A stretch of 64,000 nucleotides of DNA from Cardiobacteriaceae bacterium (GTDB taxonomy: Bacteria > Pseudomonadota > Gammaproteobacteria > Cardiobacteriales > Cardiobacteriaceae): NCBI GenBank assembly GCA_030529365.1, contig JAUMXB010000007.1:1-64000 (forward strand), given 5' to 3'. The translations under genes were made by a program, and so were the position numbers. Below the pieces are notes generated by a model, which made no database searches, was not told the DNA's origin, and worked only from the letters and a program-made list of their open reading frames with translations. Shown in pieces: positions 16,222-25,058 of this stretch; position 1 is the first letter of the stretch, and each line of letters starts with the position of its first letter.

Positions 16222-19200
16222 TTATTTGCCGGTGATGTGGATGACTTGCCCTTTGCCGCGCGCGAAGTGCTGCGGGCGGTACATGTCTTCCACCTGGCAG
16301 CCGGGCGCATGCCATTGCCCGGCGCGCACGGCCTTGAGCACGAAGGTGTGCTGGATGACGTTCTGGTCTGACGTGATACGGAAGGCGGCGATATGGCGGT
16401 CGTCGCGGTTTTCTTCCATTTCCGGCAGGGTAAGCGCTTGGTGCCATTCCGTTTCGCCAAAGCTCGCCAGCGGATCGTTGTCCGGCGTGGCGCTCACGGC
16501 GTGCACGCCTGCGGGCAACGGGCAGGTGAGGATGATGTCGCCATCGCCGCTGTAGTTGCGGGCAAGCTCTACGTGCACGAGGATGTTTTCGTAGAGCGGC
16601 AGGGCGGCAGGATCCAGCGCTTTGCCGGCGAAGTTTTCCTGGCGCAGGCCGAGCGTCCAGCCTTCGCTCGCACTTTCTTCCGCGGACGGATAATGCAGCT
16701 CGGTGATGGCGAGATACTGCGGCTCGGCGTCCGGGTTGGCGAGGGTGACAGAAGCAGGCTTGAGCATGCGCTGGCGCGCGGTAAGCGCTTCGCCATCGAC
16801 GGTGAGCGCCTTGTCCGGCGCGGGATGCAGGCGGGCAGCGCGCAGGAGCCAGCTTTGTGCCTGGGTGCTCAGGTATTGCCGGTTTTCCAGCGCGATGCGC
16901 TTGACGAGGCTAGCCTCCCAGCTGTGGGCTTCCTGACTTTGGTCGGGCATGAGCTGTTGCCATTCGTGGAGGCGGACGAGGAGTTCGCCGTCGCGCGAGA
17001 GGTTGTCGCTGTAGCGGTTGCTGATGGTTGCATCCAGACCGGGATCGATGCGGCGCAACAGGGCGATGGCGCGTTCGCTGTCGCCATAGGCCACGAAGGC
17101 CAGGGCAAAGTTCAGCGTCGCCGGGCTGAGAGTGAGTTTTTGCGGCAGACGCTCGCTGTGGTTGATCAGGGCGCCGCGCAGATCGATGCCGTTGCGGGCA
17201 AGGAGCAGATGCGCGTAGGCGATGCCGTCAAGCGCGTCGGCAAATTCGCTTTCGTCACGATTTTCCAGCACGGCGTTGCGCAGGTAGCCGAGCAGGCGGC
17301 CTTGCGGCGTATCGGCGGCAAAGGGCGGCGTGCCCTGGGCGAGGAGGGTTTCCCCGACATAGGCACTGAGCCACAGCTCGCCTTCGCTGCCGTACCACAG
17401 GCTGAAGCCGCCATTGCGATGCTGGCGGTTGAGCAGGGTGTTGTAAGGATCGCGGAAGCGCGCCTGCTTGTCAGCATCTTCAGGGAAGCGCTTCGCGTCT
17501 TCGCCGAGGATGGTGAGGCGGCTGGTGAGCTGTTCGCTGCAACTGTAGGGGTAACTGCGTAGTGCTTCGGCGAGCATATCCGCAGACCATGGCAGGCGCG
17601 CCGCCGGATCGAGGATGCTGCGTGCGGCCAGTTTGACGACGCGGTTCTCCCCGCCCTTGAGCACGTCGTAGCGCGTGATGTGGCGCGGCAGGGTAGCAGT
17701 GCGGATGGTGAGATCGCGCGTGAGCGTATAGCTGCGTTCACCGCTTTGCAGTACCGCTTGCAGCCTGGCGCTGCCCGCGTTCTCCACCCGGAAGGGGATG
17801 GTGACAAGCTGGCTTTCGTTGGCGGCAAGGGTGAGCTCGCGCTTGGGATTGTCGAGATGGAGACGCTCGCCGCTGACGTGCATTTGCACGGTTTGCGGGT
17901 TTTCCGTGGTGTTGTGCAGGCGCAGGAGGAATTCGCCCTGGTCTTTCACGGTCAGGTAGGCCGGGGTGCGCAGCTCGGTGACGAGCGGCGCGCGCACGAT
18001 GAGCGTCTGTTCGAGATGGCCGAAACGCTTGTCCTGGTAGTTGGCGGCCATGACACGCAGGCGGCCGTTGAAGCCTTCGGGGATGTCGAGCGTGATGCTG
18101 GCCTTGCCGTCTTTCATGGCCACCGGCCCTGACCAGTAGCGGATGAAGTTGCGCATGTCGATATCCGGCAGGTCAAGCAGGGCGGAAGACAGCTCTTCGC
18201 CATCACCGGCACCGCTGCGCAACTTGACGGCATCGCCGCCGAGCTGGCGGATGACGCTGCCCCAGACATCAAAGAGGGCAAGCGGCAGACGTTTCTTGCC
18301 GAAGAAGGCGATGAGCGGATCGGCAAAGGTGGCGCGACCGAGCTGGTAGAGGCCGTCATCGATCACGGCAACGTTCACATGGCCTTCACCGCTGAAAGTG
18401 AGAGTGAGCGGCTGGCCGGGCTCGACGCTTTCCGGGATGTCGCCCTGCAAATTCAGGCGATAGGCGGAAGTATCGGCAGGCAGCCAGGTGAGGCCGACGG
18501 CGCGACGGTTGCGCGCGCCGCTCTGGTCGGCGTTGTAGCCGCTGGCGAGCAGCCACAGTCCGCTGTCCCAGCCGGAGTGCCAGGTGAGGCTGATGTCGGC
18601 GCTGCCGTTCTGGAAGACGACGGGCAGGGTATCGACGATGCCGTCAGTGGCGAGATGCACGCTGCCGACGCCGTCAAAGGGCGCGAGCAGGCGCAGGGTG
18701 ACTTTGTCACCGTCGCGATAGGGTTTGTGCTCGCTGTTGGCAAAGCGGATGCGATCCGGCGTGGTGCCGTTGCCGTCCGGCCGGTAGCCAAGATGGATGC
18801 TGGCGGCAGTCTGCGCGTCTTTGCCGGTCACTTCAAAGAGACTTGAGTGGTAGCCGCTTGCCTTGGGCACCGCCATTTGTGCAGGGGCTTTGGCAGAGAC
18901 CTGCACCTTGCCGCTTTCCAGCGCGGTGCGGGTGACGTTCTCGCGGATCTGCCACCTTTCGCCTTCGCGATACCAGTAGTATTGGTAATTGAGGCCATAG
19001 AGCGTCCAGCCGAGATCGCCATCCTGCAATTCGCCCTTGTCGTTGATGAGCGCGACCTGCACGTCGCTGCCTTCGGCTTTCAATGCGGCATAAGGCGCCG
19101 TGCGAACAACGGGATTCACGCTTTTCACGGAAAGCGGACGGCCGCCCTGCGGCAAGAGGGTCACATCCACCTGCAATTGCTGCGGACGGGTGCCGATGCT

Positions 19201-21021
19201 CTGCGGAACGGGAAGATTCAGGGCATATTGGCCATCGTCGCCGGTGGCGGTGACATCTTGCAGCGGCGTGACGACTGGGCTGCCGGCTTCGTCATGGCGG
19301 CCAATCTGCCAATCCTGCCAGTCGGGCAGGCCGGATGCCGGTGCGATGCGGTAGCTGCCATCGAAAGGCACGCCTCCGGCGGGTGCGCCGTAGAGCCAGT
19401 CGGCCTTGAGAACATATTCGGCATTTTTGCCGGCCTGCACGGGCGAGGCTGGCGCAATCTTGGCTTCCAGCGTTTGCGGCAGAATGCTGTCAACGCGGAC
19501 AGTGTCGCGGGCGACCAGATCGCCACTCTCGCCCAGATAGAGGCTGACGCGCCAGTTGCCAAGGGCGGCATCTTTCGCGAAATCATAATCGAAGCGGTAG
19601 GCGCCGCTTTCGTCCGGCTGGATGGCGCGGCTTTCCAGCGTGACGCCATCGGGGCGGTCAATTTCCAGCCAGAGGGGCGCGTTGAAAGGCGAGAGATCGC
19701 GGTTTTTCACGACCCACAACGCATGCATCGGCTCGCCCGGGCGGTAAACGCCGCGGTCTATCCAGCTCCAGTGGCGCAGGCTGCCATGCGCAGGATCGCC
19801 TTGCAGCCCTTTGTCGGCGAGATCGAAGCCGCTGTCATCGAGATTGAGCCAGGTGATGCCGGCATCGCTCGCGCTGATGAGATAGGACGGCGCATCACCG
19901 TCTTTGCCGGTGATTTGCGCGCGGCTGAAATGCGCCATGCCTTTGGCGTCCGTTTTGACTGTGGCGATATGCGCGCCGCTTTTTGCGTAGAGGGCAATAT
20001 CCAGCTTGTCCAGCACCTTGGTACTGGCGAGATCCCGCGCTTCCACCCACAGCCCTTCGTCGGTGCGGTAGGCAGAAAGCCCGGCTTTGCCCAGCGTGAA
20101 GACCAGGGTTTGGCTGCCGCCGCCACCTTCATCATATTCGTCGTAATAGCTCTCGGCAGTGCTTGCGCCTTCGCTGTCCACCCAGGCATTGAGCAGATAG
20201 AAGCCGTTGGCATCGAGAGGCATGTCGCCGAGCATGTCGGCAAAGCGCACATTGCTCTTGTCGATGGCATTGGCGCCGTTATCGGCGATCTCAAAGCTGC
20301 CGGAAAAGACGTTGCGGGCGCGTTCGCGCATCCAGTCATTATTCTTGAAATCCGCCCAGTAGCTTTGCGGGTTTGCGAGGGCGTTGCGCAGGTTTTCGTT
20401 GGTCAGCCCTTCGCGCGGGAAATGCCACAGCCGCAAATTGACTTTGCGCACATTGGTACTTTCCAGCGCAATCTGCTGGTCGCCGGAAACGGCCAGCACA
20501 TGCCCCTGCACGGCGAAGCGCAGCATGGGATCGCGGTTGCCGGTGGCAATCTCGCGCTCAACCGGATTTTTCAGGGCAACGAGATTGTCGCTTTCCAGCG
20601 CGCCATCGATTTTCAGCTGATAAGCGCGCGCCCACTCGCCGGTAAAGCACAGGCGATCACCCATATACTGCAATCCCTGTTCCGGCGCAGGCGTGAGGGA
20701 AATCCGCGACGCCCAGTCCTGCATGGGCTGCGGACGCACGGTGCGGTTGAACATCAAGCAGATATCGGGTCTGTCCTGGTCGCGATCGATGTCCACATTG
20801 TCGAGACTGAAACCGTACTGACGATAAAGCCAGTCGAGGCGGTAGCGCTCATGATCGGCGATGCTGTCCGCCTGCGCGGAGAGACGCGCGAGCACTTCCG
20901 TGGCGCGCTCGGGATGCTTGCTCAGTTCCTTTTCAGCAAGATCCAGCATGCTCGGCTGCGGTGCTTGCGCAAAAGCGGAACAGGCTGCTGATAACAGCAG
21001 GGCGGGAAAAAGTTTTTTCAT
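16222..21021 (-). CDS. yfhM: Bacterial alpha-2-macroglobulin (YfhM-like)
   Basis: A 1599-residue protein. The signal peptide MKKLFPALLLSAACSAFAQA is either type I (AFA-QA) or a weak lipobox (SAAC). A large array of MG domains follows, including the bait-region part with RHWSWIDRGVYRPGEPMHALWVVKNRD typical of family A2Ms. The thioester motif is present as CSEQ (codons 17530-17541, residue ~1161) in YPYSCSEQLTSRL, then the alpha-helical thioester domain and the receptor-like end. It should trap proteases that reach the periplasm, with PbpC mending the wall. Start 21021 has GGGAG upstream. Confidence 0.93.
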   Translation of the reverse strand: MKKLFPALLLSAACSAFAQAPQPSMLDLAEKELSKHPERATEVLARLSAQADSIADHERYRLDWLYRQYGFSLDNVDIDRDQDRPDICLMFNRTVRPQPMQDWASRISLTPAPEQGLQYMGDRLCFTGEWARAYQLKIDGALESDNLVALKNPVEREIATGNRDPMLRFAVQGHVLAVSGDQQIALESTNVRKVNLRLWHFPREGLTNENLRNALANPQSYWADFKNNDWMRERARNVFSGSFEIADNGANAIDKSNVRFADMLGDMPLDANGFYLLNAWVDSEGASTAESYYDEYDEGGGGSQTLVFTLGKAGLSAYRTDEGLWVEARDLASTKVLDKLDIALYAKSGAHIATVKTDAKGMAHFSRAQITGKDGDAPSYLISASDAGITWLNLDDSGFDLADKGLQGDPAHGSLRHWSWIDRGVYRPGEPMHALWVVKNRDLSPFNAPLWLEIDRPDGVTLESRAIQPDESGAYRFDYDFAKDAALGNWRVSLYLGESGDLVARDTVRVDSILPQTLEAKIAPASPVQAGKNAEYVLKADWLYGAPAGGVPFDGSYRIAPASGLPDWQDWQIGRHDEAGSPVVTPLQDVTATGDDGQYALNLPVPQSIGTRPQQLQVDVTLLPQGGRPLSVKSVNPVVRTAPYAALKAEGSDVQVALINDKGELQDGDLGWTLYGLNYQYYWYREGERWQIRENVTRTALESGKVQVSAKAPAQMAVPKASGYHSSLFEVTGKDAQTAASIHLGYRPDGNGTTPDRIRFANSEHKPYRDGDKVTLRLLAPFDGVGSVHLATDGIVDTLPVVFQNGSADISLTWHSGWDSGLWLLASGYNADQSGARNRRAVGLTWLPADTSAYRLNLQGDIPESVEPGQPLTLTFSGEGHVNVAVIDDGLYQLGRATFADPLIAFFGKKRLPLALFDVWGSVIRQLGGDAVKLRSGAGDGEELSSALLDLPDIDMRNFIRYWSGPVAMKDGKASITLDIPEGFNGRLRVMAANYQDKRFGHLEQTLIVRAPLVTELRTPAYLTVKDQGEFLLRLHNTTENPQTVQMHVSGERLHLDNPKRELTLAANESQLVTIPFRVENAGSARLQAVLQSGERSYTLTRDLTIRTATLPRHITRYDVLKGGENRVVKLAARSILDPAARLPWSADMLAEALRSYPYSCSEQLTSRLTILGEDAKRFPEDADKQARFRDPYNTLLNRQHRNGGFSLWYGSEGELWLSAYVGETLLAQGTPPFAADTPQGRLLGYLRNAVLENRDESEFADALDGIAYAHLLLARNGIDLRGALINHSERLPQKLTLSPATLNFALAFVAYGDSERAIALLRRIDPGLDATISNRYSDNLSRDGELLVRLHEWQQLMPDQSQEAHSWEASLVKRIALENRQYLSTQAQSWLLRAARLHPAPDKALTVDGEALTARQRMLKPASVTLANPDAEPQYLAITELHYPSAEESASEGWTLGLRQENFAGKALDPAALPLYENILVHVELARNYSGDGDIILTCPLPAGVHAVSATPDNDPLASFGETEWHQALTLPEMEENRDDRHIAAFRITSDQNVIQHTFVLKAVRAGQWHAPGCQVEDMYRPQHFARGKGQVIHITGK

Positions 21022-21115
21022 GGCGTACATCTCCCGTGGCATATGGATGTACGCAGTATAACAATATTGCAATTGGAAAAATCAAATTCTCAAAAATATC
21101 CCGAATATAGAATGT

Positions 21116-21192
21116 TTTTATCATCATTAAGCGCTTGTAGTGAGAAATATTCTCATGATAAGCGCTTAATAATGAGAAAATTTACCGCATGG
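21116..21192. repeat. AAGCGCTT dispersed repeat, copy 8
   Basis: Cores at 21129-21136 and 21160-21167 (31 bp apart), in the leader region of the alpha-2-macroglobulin gene. Confidence 0.9.
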
Positions 21193-21376
21193 GCTGGCAT
21201 TGGCAATCGCGGGCGGCTTGACTGGTGAACACAAAGTCGGTAATGGCGCAATGCCGGCCGATAATCATGCTGGTCGCGCTTTGCGTCAGCAGGGGGAGGA
21301 ATTGGAGTGACGGATGGTTTTGCGTTTCATCATTTACCGGCAGTTTGCTGCAACCCGAACCGTCTTGGCATATGGA
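21193..21376. other. Unassigned spacer between two dispersed repeats
   Basis: GC-rich, coding-like composition, but no frame longer than about 30 codons and no recognised homology. It may be a decayed gene fragment. Confidence 0.3.
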
Positions 21377-21470
21377 ATGAGAAAATTTACCACCAATAAG
21401 CGCTTATGGTGAGAAAATTTATCAATATAAGCGCTTATTGATGGTAAAAAATAATTATTTTATGGGATTT
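21377..21470. repeat. AAGCGCTT dispersed repeat, copy 9
   Basis: Cores at 21398-21405 and 21429-21436 (31 bp apart). The right arm TGGTAAAAAATAATTATTTT is complete. It lies 8 bp past the nrdD stop. Confidence 0.92.
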
Positions 21471-21477
21471 TATAAAA

Positions 21478-23259
21478 TCATGCCGCATGGCGATGATAAT
21501 GGCGGAGCGCATGTTCCTTGCGGCGGCCGGCGCTGAAGGCGGAGACGCGTTTCAGGTAGCCGATGACGCGGGTGCCGTAGTCGATGTCGTGCGAGCCGCA
21601 GGCAGGGCAATGGTCGAGCGTGCGTTTGTCGATATGCTGGCAGCAGTTGCAGATGGTGATGCGCACGTTGATGCAGAAGTAGTTGCAGCCGGTTTTCGCC
21701 GCTATATCAAAGAGCGAGAGATAGCCGTCGGCGCTCAGGTGTTCGTCGAGGTTCAGGTGCAGCGCCGAGCCGCCGTCCAGCCATTCCACGAGTTCGCGGC
21801 CGTGCAGGAGGAATTTGTCGAGAGCGTTGATGCTGTCGTCTTCCACGACGTAGAAATAGGAGTTGTAGCAGTCGCGCGCGACCTGGTAGCCGTCGGCCTT
21901 GTCCCATTTGGCGTTTTTCACGCCGAGGTTTTCCGCGGGCACGAATTCGGTGTTGAATTTGACGCCGTAGGCGCGGCTTGCGGCCTGGTTGGCGTCGAAG
22001 ATGGTTTTCAGGCGTTCCTGCACGAAGGCGACGTATTCCGGGTGATAACCGACGCGGATGCCTTGCGATTCGGCGGCTTCGGCCATGCCGTTGATGCCGA
22101 GGGTCAGGAACTGCTTGTCGAGGCTGATGTAGCCGGCGTCATAGACGGGCAGCATGCCGGCCGCGAGGTAATCTTCCATCAGCGCGCGGTAGGCAAGCTG
22201 GTAGCGCTGGATTTTTTCCACTTCCGTTTTGAGGTCGCGGCCATCCTGTTCGAGGCGGTTCATGTTGAGGGTGATGACGTTGATGGAGCCGGTGGCGACG
22301 CCGCCCGCGCCCAGGGTATAGGAAAAGGTGCGGTCGGTGATTTCGTTGCGCAGGCGGCAGCAGGAGGCGAGCGAATCGGGGTTGTCGGAAAGATAGACGA
22401 AAAAGGCGCTGCCGCGGCTCATTTCTTCGGCCATGTGGCGCGCAAATTGGCGATCGCGGCATTGGCCGTTTTCGGTGAGCATGGCGGCGGTCACCACCGG
22501 GAAGGTGAGCACGGCTTTTTCGCGTTCGCGGTTGAACCAGTTCAGGAAGAAGCGTTGCAGGCGCTCGACGCTTGGCCAGTTCGGGCGATCGTAATCGGGG
22601 AAGACGAAATCGCCGAACATTGCCTCGAAATAGTATTGATCGTAAACGGAAATATTCCAGAACACGCTTTGATAGCCGCGCGCGGCCGCGGGCTGGTTGA
22701 TGCTGTAAATCACATGCTGGAGATGGTTTTCGATGTCGCGGGCGTGGGTTTCGAGGTAATCGTCGCCATAATCCTTGCGCGCGAAATGGTCGAAATAGGT
22801 GAGAAATTCGACGGTGGCGACCGCGCCTGCGAACTGCGCGCTGATCGCGAAAACGAGGTTGATGAAAGAGCCGCAGAAGGAAGCGAGATGCTCGGGCGCA
22901 CGCGATTCGCCGCCGAGCGAGGTGAGGCCGTCGCGCAGGAAGGGATAGAGGGTGACGGAAACGCAATAGGGCTTCAGGCTGGTTTCATCGTGCACATAGA
23001 TTTCATGCGCCTCGATCTGGCGCAGGTATTCGCGCGCGAGATCGTCGCCAAAAAGCTCGCGGATCTTGCCCGACACCTGCGCACGATTGATCTGCACCAG
23101 CATGTCTTTCAGGAGCTCGTTTTCCATGGTGGCGATGTTTTTCTGGGTGACGTTGGCATTGGCGTCCATCGTCGAGCCGTCGGCGGCGTTGTGGGCGGCG
23201 ATGTAGTCGCGCATGAAAGCGAGTTTGTCATCGAGTTGGGCGGGGTCGAGTCGCATCAT
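21478..23259 (-). CDS. nrdD: Anaerobic ribonucleoside-triphosphate reductase, class III
   Basis: A 593-residue glycyl-radical enzyme reducing NTPs to dNTPs without oxygen. Motifs are DANANVTQKN near the N-terminus, the substrate-site region CCRLRNEI, a C-terminal zinc site (CNCCQHID ... CPACGS) and the glycyl-radical loop TRVIGYLKRVS with the radical Gly at about residue 567. Compared with the E. coli enzyme (~712 aa) the N-terminal ATP-cone is missing; the protein begins directly at the catalytic domain. The start ATG (23257-23259) overlaps the nrdG stop, with GGAG upstream, so the two are translationally coupled. Confidence 0.95.
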   Translation of the reverse strand: MMRLDPAQLDDKLAFMRDYIAAHNAADGSTMDANANVTQKNIATMENELLKDMLVQINRAQVSGKIRELFGDDLAREYLRQIEAHEIYVHDETSLKPYCVSVTLYPFLRDGLTSLGGESRAPEHLASFCGSFINLVFAISAQFAGAVATVEFLTYFDHFARKDYGDDYLETHARDIENHLQHVIYSINQPAAARGYQSVFWNISVYDQYYFEAMFGDFVFPDYDRPNWPSVERLQRFFLNWFNREREKAVLTFPVVTAAMLTENGQCRDRQFARHMAEEMSRGSAFFVYLSDNPDSLASCCRLRNEITDRTFSYTLGAGGVATGSINVITLNMNRLEQDGRDLKTEVEKIQRYQLAYRALMEDYLAAGMLPVYDAGYISLDKQFLTLGINGMAEAAESQGIRVGYHPEYVAFVQERLKTIFDANQAASRAYGVKFNTEFVPAENLGVKNAKWDKADGYQVARDCYNSYFYVVEDDSINALDKFLLHGRELVEWLDGGSALHLNLDEHLSADGYLSLFDIAAKTGCNYFCINVRITICNCCQHIDKRTLDHCPACGSHDIDYGTRVIGYLKRVSAFSAGRRKEHALRHYHRHAA

Positions 23260-23759
23260 GGGGCAAGTCTCCGGTGGGCGGTGGTGGCAGGGGGAAGCGG
23301 TTTCAGGAAAAGCGCGTTGAGCACGTCGCCGCTGCGCAGATCAACGAGGCGCTGGTTGGTATCGGGGCTGTCCAGCCCGCCGCGGGCGGCAATCCAGCGG
23401 CCGGTTTTCAGGTAATCGAGAGAGGTCAGCAGTTCGGGCGGCAATTCCTCGCGCTCAAGGCCGGTATAAAGACAAGTGGCAAGCCCTGCCGCGCGCACCT
23501 GCTGCAAGCGCGCGAGCAGGACGTCGGGCTGCCATTCGCCGCCGAGAAAGAGCACGCAGGTAATAAGGCCGCGATATTGCGCGAGACGCGCGCCGAGATA
23601 TTCAGGGGTGAGCGGCGTGCCGAGCTGCGCGCGCCAGGTGTCTGCGCTGTGGCAGCCGGGGCAACGCAACGGGCAACCGGAAAACTGGAAAGCCAGCGAT
23701 ACTTCGCCCGGCACTTCCTGCCAGACGATGCTCTCCGTGGTAAAGCGCAAAGCAGACAT
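23256..23759 (-). CDS. nrdG: Anaerobic ribonucleotide reductase activating protein
   Basis: A 167-residue radical-SAM enzyme with cluster motif CPLRCPGC (CxxxCxxC) near residue 29, which generates the glycyl radical on NrdD. It precedes nrdD, the reverse of E. coli. The ATG at 23759 follows a T-run with no Shine-Dalgarno, and a TATATA element lies about 12 nt upstream, so the message may be nearly leaderless. An NrdR box overlaps this promoter region. Confidence 0.93.
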   Translation of the reverse strand: MSALRFTTESIVWQEVPGEVSLAFQFSGCPLRCPGCHSADTWRAQLGTPLTPEYLGARLAQYRGLITCVLFLGGEWQPDVLLARLQQVRAAGLATCLYTGLEREELPPELLTSLDYLKTGRWIAARGGLDSPDTNQRLVDLRSGDVLNALFLKPLPPATTAHRRLAP

Positions 23760-23763
23760 AAAA

Positions 23764-23779
23764 AAACCATATATAGTGG
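23764..23779. promoter_or_regulatory. NrdR box 1
   Basis: AAACCATATATAGTGG matches 13 of 16 positions of the NrdR consensus ACACWATATATWGTGT. It is immediately upstream of nrdG. Confidence 0.7.
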
Positions 23780-23795
23780 TGGTGCGCGAAATCTA

Positions 23796-23811
23796 ACACA
23801 ACATATAGTGT
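23796..23811. promoter_or_regulatory. NrdR box 2
   Basis: ACACAACATATAGTGT matches 15 of 16 consensus positions. Its start is 32 bp from box 1, about three helical turns, the spacing usual for paired NrdR boxes that repress nrd operons when dATP is high. Confidence 0.8.
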
Positions 23812-24027
23812 TTCTGTCAATGACGTGCGCCAACGAATCGTGCAACTCCTTGTTTGCATCATGAATAATCATGATGTTTTGCAAAAATGGATCACATGGT
23901 TTTTCATTGCTTTTATGGTAGCGACAATTTCCGGCATGGCATCAGATGGCTGCCAGCCCGGCGCATTGCGGAAGACCCGCCGAAGGCCTTAAGATAGGGC
24001 AGTATTCATTTCAAAAACAAGTTATTT
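23812..24027. other. Spacer upstream of nrdGD
   Basis: Moderately AT-rich sequence without a convincing gene. It contains the inverted motif ATGATAATCATGAT; otherwise nothing is recognised. Confidence 0.3.
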
Positions 24028-24072
24028 ATAGTGATTTTTTACCGCATTAAGCGCTTCATAATGGTAAAAATT
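24028..24072. repeat. AAGCGCTT dispersed repeat, copy 10 (single core)
   Basis: Minimal form: TTTTTTACC arm, core at 24049-24056, GGTAAAAA arm. Confidence 0.88.
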
Positions 24073-24091
24073 CATCATAAAAAGGAAAAAT

Positions 24092-24499
24092 ATGGAAAAC
24101 CATCCGATTTATCGCAGCGCCCATGATGTTTACAGCCTGCTCCTCATCAGCCTGGTGCTGAGTCCGCTCACCCTGCCGCTGGCGCTGGCCGTGATTCTCT
24201 ACCGCCTGCCGCAAAGCCGCGGCACTTTCCTGCACAGCCATTTCCGCTATGCGCTCGGCAATATCCTGTTCTATCCGCTGGTGCTTGCTGGCGTGGTGGT
24301 GGTGTGGCGCTGGTTGGCGGCGCAGCAGTTTTTCACCGTGCAGGGCAATATTTTCCCGCCGCTTTTCGGCTATCCGGCGCTGGTGCTGCTGCCGGTCTGC
24401 TGGTGGGTATGGCGCTTCGTGCAGGGCTACCGTCTGCTCAAGGCGCAGCAGGGCATTGCCAATCCCTTCTCGCCGATGAAGGTTCGCAAAGAGGCATAA
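24092..24499 (+). CDS. Small uncharacterised membrane protein
   Basis: A 135-residue protein with about three hydrophobic helices (roughly residues 14-38, 52-75 and 88-108). An HSHFRYALGN segment between helices 1 and 2 recalls DUF4870-like integral proteins, but the match is too weak to name. The basic C-terminus (SPMKVRKEA) suggests a cytoplasmic tail. The start has AAAGGAAAAAT upstream, and a single-core dispersed repeat lies 20 bp before it. Confidence 0.7.
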   Translation: MENHPIYRSAHDVYSLLLISLVLSPLTLPLALAVILYRLPQSRGTFLHSHFRYALGNILFYPLVLAGVVVVWRWLAAQQFFTVQGNIFPPLFGYPALVLLPVCWWVWRFVQGYRLLKAQQGIANPFSPMKVRKEA

Positions 24500-24545
24500 C
24501 ATATTTATTTATTGGAAAAATTTCAAACAACCCTGTTCTATATCA

Positions 24546-24576
24546 GTTGAGTCAATTGCATATAATCGTACTCAAC
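24546..24576. promoter_or_regulatory. Candidate promoter/operator region of the low-GC gene
   Basis: A 7-bp inverted repeat (GTTGAGT ... ACTCAAC) encloses a TATAAT hexamer at 24561-24566. This layout would suit an operator over a -10 element; no good -35 is seen. Confidence 0.35.
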
Positions 24577-24585
24577 CAGATTTAC

Positions 24586-24604
24586 TAGTAGCTTTCAACT
24601 ACTA
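24586..24604 (+). terminator. Terminator-like hairpin before the low-GC gene
   Basis: TAGTAG / CTACTA stem followed by TCCTTTTTTATTTT. It could end transcription of the upstream membrane protein or attenuate the next gene. Confidence 0.4.
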
Positions 24605-24629
24605 TCCTTTTTTATTTTCAGGAAACTTC

Positions 24630-25004
24630 ATGATCATCAAAACAAAAAGCGAATTGGAAAATGCTCTAAAAAATAAAGTTCAACACTTTGAGGTAGAAGG
24701 TGAGCTAGCCGAAAATCTAAAAAAAGGCCAGAAAATTACGACGCTTGGAAAGTTTAGTTTAGCCGCTTTAATCGCTTCTCTTGCTGGCGTCGCTGCTGCT
24801 CCTGTAACAGGGGGGATTGCCGGTGTTATAGGCGCCACTGGTGCAGCTTCAGTAGCAGCATTAACTGGATTGGAAATTGCAGTAATCATGGCAGTGGCAT
24901 TTGTTGGCTCAGGCATGTTAATTGCTCTCTTTAAAGGCTATGACGTTGAATACGAAATAGACCTCTCTGGAAAAACTAGAGCAAAATTCACTAGAAAAAC
25001 GTAA
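24630..25004 (+). CDS. Low-GC small membrane protein with glycine/alanine-rich helices
   Basis: A 124-residue protein. A charged N-terminus (KTKSELENALKNKVQHFEVEGELAENLKKGQK) is followed by a long Ala/Gly/Val-rich stretch (about residues 40-100) able to form two to three membrane helices with glycine-zipper spacing, then a charged tail (KGYDVEYEIDLSGKTRAKF). CAGGAAAC precedes the start. Base composition is clearly more AT-rich than its neighbours, suggesting recent acquisition. Function unknown; a phage- or conflict-related membrane-active protein is possible but unproven. Confidence 0.65.
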   Translation: MIIKTKSELENALKNKVQHFEVEGELAENLKKGQKITTLGKFSLAALIASLAGVAAAPVTGGIAGVIGATGAASVAALTGLEIAVIMAVAFVGSGMLIALFKGYDVEYEIDLSGKTRAKFTRKT

Positions 25005-25058
25005 AAAGGCAGAATATTTAAATCTACTTCGCAGAACGCCAATCCGCCCCGGCCGCCC

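Noticed and set aside
18847-20991. 714-codon plus-strand frame across the alpha-2-macroglobulin gene
   Set aside because: Antisense shadow of a clear family protein; rich in Ala/Gly/Arg with no domain pattern.
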